From positions 1-24,943 of the forward strand of contig UQSL01000022.1 in NCBI GenBank assembly GCA_900543705.1: DNA of 24,943 bases, read 5' to 3'. Of the stretch, positions 1-8,298 are shown piece after piece. Within the stretch, counting starts at the first letter, position 1. The number at the start of each line of letters is the position of its first letter. This DNA is from an uncultured Oscillospiraceae bacterium. GTDB taxonomy: Bacteria; Bacillota; Clostridia; Oscillospirales; Ruminococcaceae. The notes beneath the pieces were generated by a model that worked only from the letters and a program-made list of their open reading frames with translations, made no database searches and was not told where the DNA came from. The position numbers were made by a program, and so were the translations under genes.

Positions 1-17
1 TTAGGCACGAGATGGAG

Positions 18-46
18 GGAAAGCCGGACTGGCTGCCCGGCTTTCC
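18..46 (+). terminator. Possible terminator of a gene left of the window
   Basis: An inverted repeat with 10-bp arms (18-27 and 37-46, GGAAAGCCGG / CCGGCTTTCC) and a 9-nt loop lies just before the MerR gene. The T-rich tail is weak (TGTCCAAATTTATT), so termination is only plausible. It may end a transcript entering from the left. Confidence 0.4.
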
Positions 47-79
47 TGTCCAAATTTATTGTAATAGGAGAGACACCCC

Positions 80-877
80 ATGTTTTCCATCGGAGAATTT
101 TCCCGCTTCAGTCATGTCTCCGCCCGCATGCTACGCCACTACGATAAGCTCGGCCTGCTCTCCCCCGCCCTTGTCGGGGAGGAAAACGGCTACCGCTACT
201 ATACTCATGAGCAGCTCGGCGACTTAGTACAGATCGAGACGCTCAAATCCTACGGCTTTTCCCTGGCACAGATAAAGGAGCTGCTTACGCTTCCCAAAGA
301 GGAGCTTGCGCAGAAAATCCACGAGCGCCGGATTCAGGCCTACACCGAGCTGAACGATATGCGCCGGAAAATCCGCCGGATGGAGGACAGCATTATCCAA
401 ATGGAGGGAACCAGTATGGCAGTCAACCACTATCATGTTATCCTGATGCAGGAACCGGAGCAACGGATTTTTGGCATCCGAAAAACCATCAACATTGCAC
501 AGATTCATGACCTCTTCTTTGAACTGCATGAGGAGATGGAGCGCCGGGGAATCAAACGCGCCGGAGCTACCCAGCTGTTGTATCATGGGAAGGAGTTTTC
601 CTATGATTCCATGGACGCAGAGGCACAGGCAATCGTAACCGGCGACGGTGAGGGCGTCTTTACTATGCCCGCCTGTACAGTCGTGGCCGTCACACATACC
701 GGCCCGTATGACCGTATCCACTATGCCTACGACACGCTGTGCCAGTGGGTCTCCGAGCATCCGGACTATGAAATCTGCGGCCCGGCCATCGAACGCTACA
801 TCAAAGATGAGAGTATGGTCAGCGACCCCGAAGAACTTGAAACCGGCGTGATGTTCCCGGTACGTAAGAAAGCGTAA
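80..877 (+). CDS. MerR-family regulator with GyrI-like effector domain
   Basis: This 265-residue protein is a one-component transcription factor of the BmrR type. Residues about 1-70 form the MerR winged-helix domain (FSIGEFSRFSHVSARMLRHYDKLGLL, followed by the wing GYRYYTHEQL). Residues about 75-110 form the dimerising coiled coil. Residues about 115-263 resemble the GyrI-like/effector-binding fold, with typical segments such as TVVAVTHTGPYDRI and a C-terminal ELETGVMFPV. Members bind amphipathic drugs or other small molecules and remodel promoters with long spacers. The start is fixed by AGGAGAG seven bases upstream of ATG. It is monocistronic: it follows a possible terminator and converges on tex across a shared hairpin. 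No efflux pump is adjacent, so the target and ligand cannot be inferred here. The family call is firm; the specific function is unknown. Confidence 0.93.
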   Translation: MFSIGEFSRFSHVSARMLRHYDKLGLLSPALVGEENGYRYYTHEQLGDLVQIETLKSYGFSLAQIKELLTLPKEELAQKIHERRIQAYTELNDMRRKIRRMEDSIIQMEGTSMAVNHYHVILMQEPEQRIFGIRKTINIAQIHDLFFELHEEMERRGIKRAGATQLLYHGKEFSYDSMDAEAQAIVTGDGEGVFTMPACTVVAVTHTGPYDRIHYAYDTLCQWVSEHPDYEICGPAIERYIKDESMVSDPEELETGVMFPVRKKA

Positions 878-885
878 AATTGCTT

Positions 886-927
886 AAAATCCCCTTTCCC
901 TATCCATGAACAGGGAAAGGGGATTTT
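886..927. terminator. Bidirectional intrinsic terminator between merR and tex
   Basis: A perfect 16-bp stem (886-901 with 912-927, arm AAAATCCCCTTTCCCT) encloses a 10-nt loop. The A/T ends of the stem give a U-tract on either strand, and TTTTT follows at 931-935. It begins 8 bp after the merR stop and ends 22 bp before the tex stop, so it serves both converging genes. Confidence 0.88.
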
Positions 928-949
928 CGCTTTTTCCCGTTTTGGTCTT

Positions 950-3088
950 TTACACCTTCATCGTCAGGGAAATTCTCTTTTTCACGGGATCCACACCCAG
1001 CACCTTGACGGTGACGATATCCCCGACTTTGAGCACCTCGGATGGGTGGCGGATAAAGCGTTCGCAGATTTGGGAAATGTGCACAAGTCCGTCCTCATGC
1101 ACGCCGATGTCCACAAACGCGCCGAAATCGACGACATTGCGCACCGTACCCTTGAGTTCCATCCCCTCTTTTAAATCCTCCATCGTCATTACGTTGGTGC
1201 GCAGCAAAGGCTTTTGCAGCTCATCCCGAGGGTCCCTGCCCGGCCGGGTGAGTTCGGCGATGATGTCCTCCGCCGTCTGCCTGCCGATTCCCGCCTTGTC
1301 GCAGAATTTCTCCAAATCGATATGTTTCACCCGTTCCGGCAGGTCTTTCAGGCCCTTTACGCTGAGCTCCCCACTGTCATAGCCGCAGGTCTGAGTCAAA
1401 AGCTCAGCCGCCTGATAGGATTCCGGGTGCACTGCCGTCGCATCCAGCGGATTTTTGCCATTTCGAATGCGCAGGAAACCTGCGCACTGCTCAAAGGCCT
1501 TTTTACCGAGCTTCGGCACTTTCAACAGCTGTTTTCTCTCGGTAAACGCACCGTTTTCTTCCCGGTATGCGACAATATTTTTGGCAACCGTGCTATTGAT
1601 TCCCGCCACGTGGGAGAGTAGGGAAAACGACGCCGTGTCCAAGTCCACCCCGACCGAGTTGACGCAGCTTTCCACCACGCCATCGAGCGCCGCGTCGAGT
1701 TGCTTTTTCGGCATGTCGTGCTGGTACTGCCCAACGCCGATGGCTTTCGGGTCGATTTTGACAAGCTCCGCAAGAGGGTCCTGCAGGCGCCTTGCAATCG
1801 AGACAGCACTCCTCAAAGAGACATCGTACTGCGGGAATTCCTCCGCCGCGAGCTTGGAGGCGGAATAGACAGATGCCCCCGCCTCGCTGACCACCATGTA
1901 GCTGAGTGGATGCTCCATTTCATGGAGCAATTGTGCCACAAACTGTTCGGATTCCCTTGAAGCCGTGCCGTTGCCGATGGAAATGACATTCACCCCGTAT
2001 TTGTCGATCAGGCGTTTTAAAACCCGCTTGGCCTCCTCCTTTTTGTTCTGGGGAGGCGTGGGATAGATCACCGCGGTATCAAGGACTTTTCCCGTCTCGT
2101 CCACGACGGCGATTTTGCATCCGGTGCGGTAGGCGGGGTCAAGCCCGAGTGTGACACAGCCCTTGACCGGGGGCTGGAGCAAAAGCTGGCGGAGGTTTTC
2201 GCCGAACACCTTGATGGCCTGCGTGTCAGCAAGATCGGTCAAATCATTTCGGATTTCGCGTTCCAGTGCCGGGAATATCAAACGCGCGTAGGCGTCCTCG
2301 CAGGCTTCCCGCACGAGGGATGAGCATTCGTTGTCCCCCTTCACATATTCCTGGCAGATTATTTCCTTTGCCCTCTCGTCGTCCGCCTGTACCGATACTT
2401 TCAGGAAGCCTTCCTTCTCGCCTCGATTGAGCGCCAGAATACGGTGAGGCACAATTTTTGAAATGCTCTGGGAAAACTCGTAGTATTGTGCGTAGACCGT
2501 CTCCTCCTCCCCCCCTTTGACGGAGACGATAGTTCCTGTGCGCTTGAGAAAATCGCGAAGCTTGCCGCGCAAATCCGCACGGTCGGAGATCTCCTCCGCG
2601 AGAATATCCTGTGCACCCTGAATGGCTGCGGCCTCATCCGGCACCCCTTCTCCGATAAAATCCTTTGCCGCCCGGTGTACATCAAACGGGAGTCGTTGCC
2701 CGAGCAGGATTTTCTCTGCAAGAGGGCCGAGTCCCCGCTTTTTGGCCAGCATCGCGCGCGTCGTCCGTTTCGGGCGGTAGGGGCGGTAAATGTCCTCCAC
2801 CTCGGCAAGCGTTTTTGCGGCGTCCAGCGCCGTTACAATCCCTTCGGTCAGCTTGTCCTGCCCTTCAATCGCGGCACGCACCTCCTCCTTGCGAGAGGCA
2901 AGCGAGCGCAGATACGTCAAGCGCTCTTCCAGCTCACGCAGCACGGTGTCGTCTAGGGAGCCGGTCATCTCCTTGCGGTATCGCGCGATAAAAGGGATGG
3001 TGTTGCCCTCGTCAATCAGCTTGATTGTGCTTTCGACCTGTTTTACCGAAATGCCAAGCTCTTTTGCAAGTTGTGCTTCTAAATTCAT
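950..3088 (-). CDS. tex: Tex family S1 RNA-binding protein
   Basis: The 712-residue protein matches the Tex/YqgF-HhH-S1 architecture across its whole length, and 712 is within the usual size range. In order: an N-terminal helical region (MNLEAQLAKELGISVKQVESTIKL, TIPFIARYRKEMTGSLDD), a YqgF/RNase H-like domain (LGLDPAYRTGCKIAVVDETGKVLDTAVIYP), helix-hairpin-helix segments (GINSTVAKNIVAYREENGAF; LKVPKLGKKAFEQCAGFLRI), and a C-terminal S1 domain (GMELKGTVRNVVDFGAFVDIGVHEDGLVHISQI). Tex proteins bind nucleic acid in the cytoplasm and affect transcription and RNA turnover, but the exact role is unsettled. An in-frame ATG 63 bp further upstream exists (3151), but it would start inside the upstream terminator. 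The ATG at 3088 has an AAAGGA-type site and begins at the conserved N terminus, so I chose it. It appears to be transcribed alone. Confidence 0.96.
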   Translation of the reverse strand: MNLEAQLAKELGISVKQVESTIKLIDEGNTIPFIARYRKEMTGSLDDTVLRELEERLTYLRSLASRKEEVRAAIEGQDKLTEGIVTALDAAKTLAEVEDIYRPYRPKRTTRAMLAKKRGLGPLAEKILLGQRLPFDVHRAAKDFIGEGVPDEAAAIQGAQDILAEEISDRADLRGKLRDFLKRTGTIVSVKGGEEETVYAQYYEFSQSISKIVPHRILALNRGEKEGFLKVSVQADDERAKEIICQEYVKGDNECSSLVREACEDAYARLIFPALEREIRNDLTDLADTQAIKVFGENLRQLLLQPPVKGCVTLGLDPAYRTGCKIAVVDETGKVLDTAVIYPTPPQNKKEEAKRVLKRLIDKYGVNVISIGNGTASRESEQFVAQLLHEMEHPLSYMVVSEAGASVYSASKLAAEEFPQYDVSLRSAVSIARRLQDPLAELVKIDPKAIGVGQYQHDMPKKQLDAALDGVVESCVNSVGVDLDTASFSLLSHVAGINSTVAKNIVAYREENGAFTERKQLLKVPKLGKKAFEQCAGFLRIRNGKNPLDATAVHPESYQAAELLTQTCGYDSGELSVKGLKDLPERVKHIDLEKFCDKAGIGRQTAEDIIAELTRPGRDPRDELQKPLLRTNVMTMEDLKEGMELKGTVRNVVDFGAFVDIGVHEDGLVHISQICERFIRHPSEVLKVGDIVTVKVLGVDPVKKRISLTMKV

Positions 3089-3124
3089 ATAGGTACCATC
3101 CTTTCCAGTCCAAGAGAAAACAAG

Positions 3125-3156
3125 GGACTGTGGCGCTGACGAACACGCCACAGTCC
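3125..3156 (-). terminator. Terminator of the ABC/DUF4340 operon
   Basis: An 11-bp perfect stem (3125-3135 with 3146-3156, GGACTGTGGCG arm) with a 10-nt loop lies 33 bp after the DUF4340 stop. On the minus strand it is followed by CTTGTTTTCTC. It separates the ABC operon from tex. Confidence 0.75.
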
Positions 3157-3188
3157 GGTATCAATTTGTGTTACACCAAGGTCTATGC

Positions 3189-4631
3189 TTAGAAGTTGGA
3201 GGCGACCGTCTCGCCGTTGAGGAATTTCTGCAGTTCGGTTTTAAACTTGTCTGCATAGGTGGAGCGGGTCATGTAGGTGACCTCACCGTTCTTGCTGATA
3301 TACGCACGGCGGTTGCCCGCGTCAATCAGGGAAATCTCCACATCGTAATCCTGCTCCTTGAGCTTATAGTTGAGCGTCAGGAGCTTTTCGCCAGTTGCCT
3401 GGGATTCTTCCGTGATGTCGGCGACTTCCTCTGCAGGAAGGGAAATCATCAGATTGAGGAGCTTACGGAAGTTTTTGGTATCCACTTTCTCCCCGTTGCA
3501 GGTGATATTCATGCCGTCGTCATCCCCTTCTTCCAAGACAAATGCGTAGTCCTGGCCCTCGGAGATAATGTGGATTTCCCCGATATCGTCAATGCCAGGT
3601 GAGAAATACAACGGAGAAATCATTTCCTGTTCAGTCACTTCCGCCCAGCTGACATCGGATGAATTGACTTTGTAGATGAGAGAGACACCCTCGCGGTAGA
3701 CATAGCGGATGCCGTCGGCCTCTCCCTGTTCGTTTTTGCCAAAGGAGAGCTTCACGTTCTGTCCGTCTATGGTGGAGTACTCCACAATCGAATACGGATT
3801 ATCAAGGCCGTATTTTGCCATCTCCTCGGCGGTCGGGTTGATGGCGACTACGCCGCTACCGACCATTCCGTTTACATACTGGATGAACTTTCCTCCGCGG
3901 TCAAAGTCCACGCCGCCCTCATGCGGGGCGGTTACGCGGTAGACATTATATTTGAGCGTGGGATCTGCCTCCACCTCTTCGTCCGTCGCCCGCTTGATGA
4001 CAATCGGTGCTTCCCGGCAGGCGCCGGAGAAGGTCGCATCCTGCAAGGTAATGCCGCTTTCCGTAGTCGGTGTAATCTGTGCGGAGATAAAATCCGTTTT
4101 CGCCTTCAGGAAATACGCCATCTTGGTGTTGCTGACAACGTAGACCGTACTCTCCCCGGACAGGCGGACATAATAGCTGTTGACACCCGGGACTTTTCCG
4201 CCCACTTCAAAGGATTTGGTGGAGCCGTCGGTGAAGTATACCGTCGCCTTGCTCACCGGGTGATCCAATCCGTACTGAGCAAAATCGGTGATATCGTCCC
4301 CAACCTTGTCACTGGCCACTATGGCGGCAGCATTGGTAATGGTAGACTTCAGCACGTCCGTTTGAAGGGTATAGTTTTCCAAGCCCACAACGGTCCATTC
4401 ATCCGTACCCGTGGTCTGCACGGTCAGGGTATCTTTTTCATTTTCAATGTCCACATGGTCCACTGCCGCCGTGGACTGGCGGTACAACTCATAGCTTGTA
4501 GTACCGGAGGAGGTGTTTTCCTTCTCCGGTGCCTTTGGCACGAGCCATACAAGTGCTGCTAATGCCCCGGCAAGCACAATCACAGCAGCGAGGGCAATCA
4601 ACAAATTCCTGGTTCTTTTCTTGATAGCCAT
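3189..4631 (-). CDS. DUF4340 domain-containing membrane-anchored protein
   Basis: This 480-residue protein has a basic N terminus (MAIKKRTRN), one transmembrane helix at about residues 10-32, and a long extracytoplasmic part carrying two copies of the DUF4340 signature. The first is near VGLENYTLQTDVLKS and DDITDFAQYGLDHPVSKATVYFTDGS. The second is near EEMAKYGLDNPYSIVEYSTIDGQ. DUF4340 proteins are common as the last gene of gliding-type (GldA/F/G-like) ABC export operons. Their biochemical role is not established. It starts three bases after the GldG-like stop; the AGGAGG that serves it lies inside the end of that gene, 12 bases before ATG, which fits translational coupling. A terminator follows. 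The family call is good; the function is inferred only from the neighbours. Confidence 0.9.
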   Translation of the reverse strand: MAIKKRTRNLLIALAAVIVLAGALAALVWLVPKAPEKENTSSGTTSYELYRQSTAAVDHVDIENEKDTLTVQTTGTDEWTVVGLENYTLQTDVLKSTITNAAAIVASDKVGDDITDFAQYGLDHPVSKATVYFTDGSTKSFEVGGKVPGVNSYYVRLSGESTVYVVSNTKMAYFLKAKTDFISAQITPTTESGITLQDATFSGACREAPIVIKRATDEEVEADPTLKYNVYRVTAPHEGGVDFDRGGKFIQYVNGMVGSGVVAINPTAEEMAKYGLDNPYSIVEYSTIDGQNVKLSFGKNEQGEADGIRYVYREGVSLIYKVNSSDVSWAEVTEQEMISPLYFSPGIDDIGEIHIISEGQDYAFVLEEGDDDGMNITCNGEKVDTKNFRKLLNLMISLPAEEVADITEESQATGEKLLTLNYKLKEQDYDVEISLIDAGNRRAYISKNGEVTYMTRSTYADKFKTELQKFLNGETVASNF

Positions 4632-4634
4632 AGC

Positions 4635-6164
4635 TTACCGGTTCCTCCTACGCAGCCAAACGACCACACCCGTGATGAGGACAATCAGCGGAACGATTGC
4701 CACAAAGGTAACGGCGAGAGTTGTAGTCTGGTTTTGTGTCATACTTAGCGAGGTGCCGCCAAGCTCTTTGGAAACGATATCCACAACGTTTTTGCGTTCG
4801 GTCAGCGTGTTGAGCAGATTGATGAGGTACTCGCCATTTGCCACCGAGGTGCTTGAAATCAAATCCGAGCTGATGAAAGAAGTGGAGCCCGCCACAATAA
4901 CGTTGGAGTTTTGCTGGGTGGTACCGTCATAGGTTTTCTGTGTACTGAGCACAACGCCCGGAATCGTATGTCCTGCCACATTGGCATTATAATCGAAATC
5001 CTTTCCCGCATCCGCCGGAGCGACTCCGGCCGTCTCACTGAATTGGAGCAGGGTCGTTGTTCTTCTGTTGTTTCCGGTTTCAAACAGGACTTCCAGCGGA
5101 CGGCTGCTGGGTAACGCAATCAGACGGTTTGCGGATTTGAAATCTTTGGAATATTCCTCTTCCGCGTAATCTGCTACAACAAAATAGCGCTGGTAGTTAA
5201 AGACCTTTGCGCCATTCGTCTCATACACGGCGCCCGGATTTACCTTGATGCCCCATTCCGCGAGGAACGCATCGAGGTTGGGCAGGGATTCCGGCTGGGA
5301 GGTATCCGCAACGTACATGACGTTCTTGCCGAATTTACCGTTGTTGTCCAGGTAGCGGTCAATCTTTTTCAGCTCATCTTCGGAGTAATCACGCATCGGG
5401 GCGACAATCAAAAGGAGGTTGATGTCGTCCGGGATCTCATCCGTTGCAAGGTTGAGCGTGGAAATATCATAGACGTTCTCACTCAGTAGGCTTTGGAAGC
5501 CGGAGGAGGAGAGTTCCTCATGGCCGGTCATAACCGCGACTTTGTAGTTTTCATCCGAGGAAACACCCATGATGGCGCTGGTCATGACCTTCTCCGCCTT
5601 GGAGGAGGTAATCGTCAGGTTGCCGCTGGATGTACTGGTATTGAACATATCCGCGATGCTGACGACCCTTATGCGGTCGGGGCCGCAGCTGATGACAATG
5701 TCGTACTGGGATACATCTTGGTTTGGATATTTGCTCGCGTATGCCGGGTTTTTCACGATGTCAATATAGTTGACCGTGATGTTGCTGTTGAGCTTTGCAT
5801 ACTGGTTGATAATCTCATCCGCCTGCACGAAATAGGAACCCGCACTGCGAAGGGACTGCTTGTCAGTCATCACATCAATCGTAATCTGCTTGTCTAGGCC
5901 TTTAATGTAACCGGTCGTATCCTCCGACAGCTCATAGGCGCCGGTCGAGGTCAAATCGAGTGTCAGCGGATAGCGGTCCACTAGTGCGGTTGCAATGACG
6001 TTGATGATGATTACCGCGACAAGGAAAATCACGGTAAACAGCGTCGCAAAACCGCCGTATTTAAACTTTTTGCTTTTCAGAAAACTCTTTTTTCCCGTTT
6101 TCACAGCATTGTTCTTTGTCTCTTTGTTCTTCTTCATGGAAACCCAAAATCCCCCTAGCTCCAT
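4635..6164 (-). CDS. GldG-like ABC-type transport auxiliary protein
   Basis: The product (509 residues from this start) resembles the GldG/ABC_transp_aux family, which forms the extracytoplasmic part of gliding-type ABC exporters. It has a Lys-rich N terminus, one transmembrane helix at about residues 38-62 (TVIFLVAVIIINVIATALVD), and a large extracellular region with family-typical stretches (DLTSTGAYELSEDTTGYIKGL; VAVMTGHEELSSSGFQSLL; LNLATDEIPDDINLLLIVAP). A C-terminal transmembrane helix ends in WLRRRNR. The upstream ATG at 6164 overlaps the end of the permease gene by 10 bp, and an alternative ATG at 6137 (MKKNKETKN) lies 17 nt beyond the permease stop. Neither has a textbook ribosome site (AGAAGAGAAG versus AGGGGG 12 bases away), so the start is uncertain by nine residues. 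The substrate is unknown. Confidence 0.9.
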   Translation of the reverse strand: MELGGFWVSMKKNKETKNNAVKTGKKSFLKSKKFKYGGFATLFTVIFLVAVIIINVIATALVDRYPLTLDLTSTGAYELSEDTTGYIKGLDKQITIDVMTDKQSLRSAGSYFVQADEIINQYAKLNSNITVNYIDIVKNPAYASKYPNQDVSQYDIVISCGPDRIRVVSIADMFNTSTSSGNLTITSSKAEKVMTSAIMGVSSDENYKVAVMTGHEELSSSGFQSLLSENVYDISTLNLATDEIPDDINLLLIVAPMRDYSEDELKKIDRYLDNNGKFGKNVMYVADTSQPESLPNLDAFLAEWGIKVNPGAVYETNGAKVFNYQRYFVVADYAEEEYSKDFKSANRLIALPSSRPLEVLFETGNNRRTTTLLQFSETAGVAPADAGKDFDYNANVAGHTIPGVVLSTQKTYDGTTQQNSNVIVAGSTSFISSDLISSTSVANGEYLINLLNTLTERKNVVDIVSKELGGTSLSMTQNQTTTLAVTFVAIVPLIVLITGVVVWLRRRNR

Positions 6165-6859
6165 CTTCTCTTCTCAAGCACACGGGCAGTCAGGAACAAA
6201 AAGACCGCGCACACACTGAGGAAAAAGATTATATTTGCGAAATTAAAAATTCCGTTGGTGAAATTGGTATATCTTTGGTAGAACGAAATACCTAGGACCA
6301 GGTTCTGCAAAAACTGAGTCGGCATCAGACTGGCCACAGCGTCAATCAGGTTGAGCGCAATCATCACGGCAAACGAACCGACTGCCGCGACCATCTGATT
6401 CTCCGTCAGCGAGGAGATGAACAGTCCGATGGAAATCAGCGCGGCGCCATAAAACAGCGAGCCGACAAAATTCCCGAACACAACGGCCCAGTCAGGTGCA
6501 GCAAAAAAAGAAATCGTTGCTGCAAACACAATCGTGATGACAAGTCCCATGGTAAAGACAATGAGCGCCGCCAAAAACTTGCCGAGCACCAAAGAGATTA
6601 GATTGACCGGAGCGGTCAGCAGGGCCTGGTCAGTCTTCTGCTTTTTATCCTCGCTCATCAGCCTCATCGTCAGGATCGGGATCAGGAACATGGTTATCGT
6701 GGACAGGCCGGAAAAGACGCCGGTCATGTCCGTGCTGGAACTGGCAAGCGTTCCGCTGAAGAAGAAAAAGCCAGCGAAAATATAGAACACGCAGAGGAAT
6801 ATGTACCCGATCGGGGATGTAAAGTAAGAAGAGAGTTCTCTCCGCATAATCGCAGCCAT
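6155..6859 (-). CDS. ABC-2 type permease (GldF-like)
   Basis: This 234-residue protein has about six hydrophobic segments and the typical N terminus of the ABC-2/GldF group (MAAIMRRELSSYFTSPIGYIFLCVFYIFAGFFFF), with TRxLMSEDKKQKTDQALLTAPV after the second segment. It is the membrane-spanning component for the ATPase encoded just upstream. The ATG overlaps the ATPase stop codon by one base (TAATG), and GGAGGTG lies seven bases ahead, so the two genes are almost certainly translationally coupled. The gene downstream encodes the GldG-like partner. Related systems are annotated as gliding motility exporters in Bacteroidetes, but in clostridia no gliding role is implied and the cargo is unknown. 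Confidence 0.93.
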   Translation of the reverse strand: MAAIMRRELSSYFTSPIGYIFLCVFYIFAGFFFFSGTLASSSTDMTGVFSGLSTITMFLIPILTMRLMSEDKKQKTDQALLTAPVNLISLVLGKFLAALIVFTMGLVITIVFAATISFFAAPDWAVVFGNFVGSLFYGAALISIGLFISSLTENQMVAAVGSFAVMIALNLIDAVASLMPTQFLQNLVLGISFYQRYTNFTNGIFNFANIIFFLSVCAVFLFLTARVLEKRRWS

Positions 6860-7830
6860 TAACGATCACCTCCGTGTTTTGCGTCGTCATCGACGAGTTC
6901 CAGGAAGATCTCCTCGAGCGTAAGCTCAGAGGAGCGCAGGCTTAAAATCGCCCATCCGCGTTCGGCCATGCGTTTGAACAGCTCCCGGCGGATGTCAAGG
7001 CCTGCCTCCGCTTCCAGGGAATACTCATGGACAAAGCTCGGCTTGCCCTCTACCCGCTCGCGCTCGCCGAGGTCGACGGCTTCGAGCATGCAGGGGATTT
7101 TCTGCAGGGTCTTCATCACTTCCTCATGAGGCCCTTCAATGCGTACGCGCAGTTTATGGTCGGTGGACATGGAACGGGACAGGTTGTCGGGCGTATCGTC
7201 CGCGACCAGCTTTCCTCGGTTGATGACGATGACACGCTCACACACCGCTTGCACCTCCGGTAGAATGTGGGAGGAGAGGATAACGGTGTGTTTTTTGCCG
7301 AGGCGTTTGATGAGGTTTCTAATTTCAATAATCTGCTTCGGGTCGAGGCCGACAGTCGGCTCGTCGAGAATCAGGACATCCGGGTTTCCAATGAGCGCCT
7401 GGGCAAGCCCGACACGCTGTCGATACCCTTTGGACAGGTTCTTGATGATCCGGTTGTAAACTTCTGTAATGCCTACAAGCTCACAGACCTCCTTGAGGTG
7501 TTTTGCCTTGGGCAGCCTGACCTTTTTCAGGTCATAAACAAAGCTCAGGTAGGCCTTGACCGTCATATCCAGATACAGCGGCGGATGCTCCGGCAGGTAC
7601 CCGATATGCTTTTTCGCTTCAATCGGGTCTTCCAGAATATCATATCCTGCAATTACGGCCGAGCCGGATGTCGCAGAGAGATAGCCGGTGAGGATATTCA
7701 TGGTGGTGGATTTTCCCGCGCCGTTCGGCCCAAGGAAGCCCAGGATCTCACCTTGATTGACGGTAAACGAAATGTCGTTCACGGCATTTTTGTCGCCGTA
7801 TTTTTTGGTGAGGTTCTTTACCTCTATCAT
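6859..7830 (-). CDS. ABC transporter ATP-binding protein (GldA-like)
   Basis: The 323-residue protein is a complete nucleotide-binding subunit. It has Walker A GPNGAGKST (residues 34-42), the Q-loop region around GYLPEHPPLYLDM, signature LSKGYRQ (132-138), Walker B VLILDEP (152-158) and a switch His in ILSSH (188). A C-terminal extension of about 100 residues is typical of the drug-export/GldA class. It energises the permease encoded next. The ATG at 7830 has GGAGGG eight bases ahead and begins directly at MIEVKNLTKKYG. An in-frame ATG 54 bp further out (7884) has no ribosome site and adds non-conserved residues. It is the first gene of the four-gene operon, with an operator-like dyad about 115 bp upstream. 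Confidence 0.96.
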   Translation of the reverse strand: MIEVKNLTKKYGDKNAVNDISFTVNQGEILGFLGPNGAGKSTTMNILTGYLSATSGSAVIAGYDILEDPIEAKKHIGYLPEHPPLYLDMTVKAYLSFVYDLKKVRLPKAKHLKEVCELVGITEVYNRIIKNLSKGYRQRVGLAQALIGNPDVLILDEPTVGLDPKQIIEIRNLIKRLGKKHTVILSSHILPEVQAVCERVIVINRGKLVADDTPDNLSRSMSTDHKLRVRIEGPHEEVMKTLQKIPCMLEAVDLGERERVEGKPSFVHEYSLEAEAGLDIRRELFKRMAERGWAILSLRSSELTLEEIFLELVDDDAKHGGDR

Positions 7831-7943
7831 TTGAATTTCCCTCCTATATACAGACACCCGGCTGCCACACCGCTTGATATCCATATATACTTAATAAAAG
7901 CCGCCCGCGCTTCTTCCGGTTTTACAAAAAGACGGGACGGCAA

Positions 7944-7980
7944 AGCGCATCTGTCATGTACCTGACACAACAAATGCGCT
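7944..7980. promoter_or_regulatory. Nested inverted repeat upstream of the ABC operon
   Basis: A 16-bp operator-like dyad, TGTCATGTACCTGACA (7952-7967, seven of eight positions symmetric), sits inside a wider 7-bp inverted repeat (AGCGCAT at 7944-7950, ATGCGCT at 7974-7980). It lies 114-150 bp upstream of the ATPase start codon. It could be a repressor site or, if transcribed, a leader hairpin. It lacks a T-run, so it does not look like a terminator. Confidence 0.45.
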
Positions 7981-8199
7981 GCGCTACGTTAGTTATTCTA
8001 TAACAATCCGGCCGAAAAAGAAACCCCTTTTTTGAAAAAATTACTGCATAATCGCGGATTTCGGCTTTTTTCGGTGCTCTAACCTGTATAATTCTCACAA
8101 AAATCAGAATCGGTTTTTTTCAGCATCCGGCATTTGGAAGAAAGGGGGTTTCCTAACCCGTCCTAATGTGAATGTTATGTGATTTTTTCGGGTAAACTA

Positions 8200-8228
8200 T
8201 TGTCGGGCGCGGAGAAAAGCAAGATAAT
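8200..8228 (+). promoter_or_regulatory. Sigma-70/SigA-type promoter for the ATP-grasp gene
   Basis: TTGTCG (8200-8205) and GATAAT (8223-8228) are separated by exactly 17 bp, 70 bp before the start codon. This is the best plus-strand promoter in the gap. Confidence 0.6.
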
Positions 8229-8298
8229 AGATTCTATAGTTTGAGCGGCCTGTTTTGCCCCTTGACGCTCTGTAAATCCCAAGTTGGAGGAATCCTAG

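Larger units (their letters stand above)
7831..8298. other. Divergent intergenic region between the ABC operon and the ATP-grasp gene
   Basis: These 468 bases hold no convincing gene. They contain the nested dyad at 7944-7980, a run of A/T-rich sequence at 8020-8160 with an isolated TATAAT at 8087-8092, and the promoter at 8200-8228 for the ATP-grasp gene. I could not identify a strong promoter for the ABC operon itself. No known riboswitch core was recognised. Confidence 0.6.

Noticed and set aside
224..760. A 178-codon minus-strand ORF inside the MerR gene
   Set aside because: It lies wholly antisense to a secure family member, has no ribosome site and its translation has no recognisable domain.
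3921..4562. A 213-codon plus-strand ORF over the DUF4340 gene
   Set aside because: It is a mirror of the coding frame of the real minus-strand gene; the composition is non-protein-like and no start signal precedes it.
7267..7965. A 232-codon plus-strand ORF over the ABC ATPase
   Set aside because: It is antisense to a protein with intact Walker A, signature and Walker B motifs; no promoter or ribosome site is visible.
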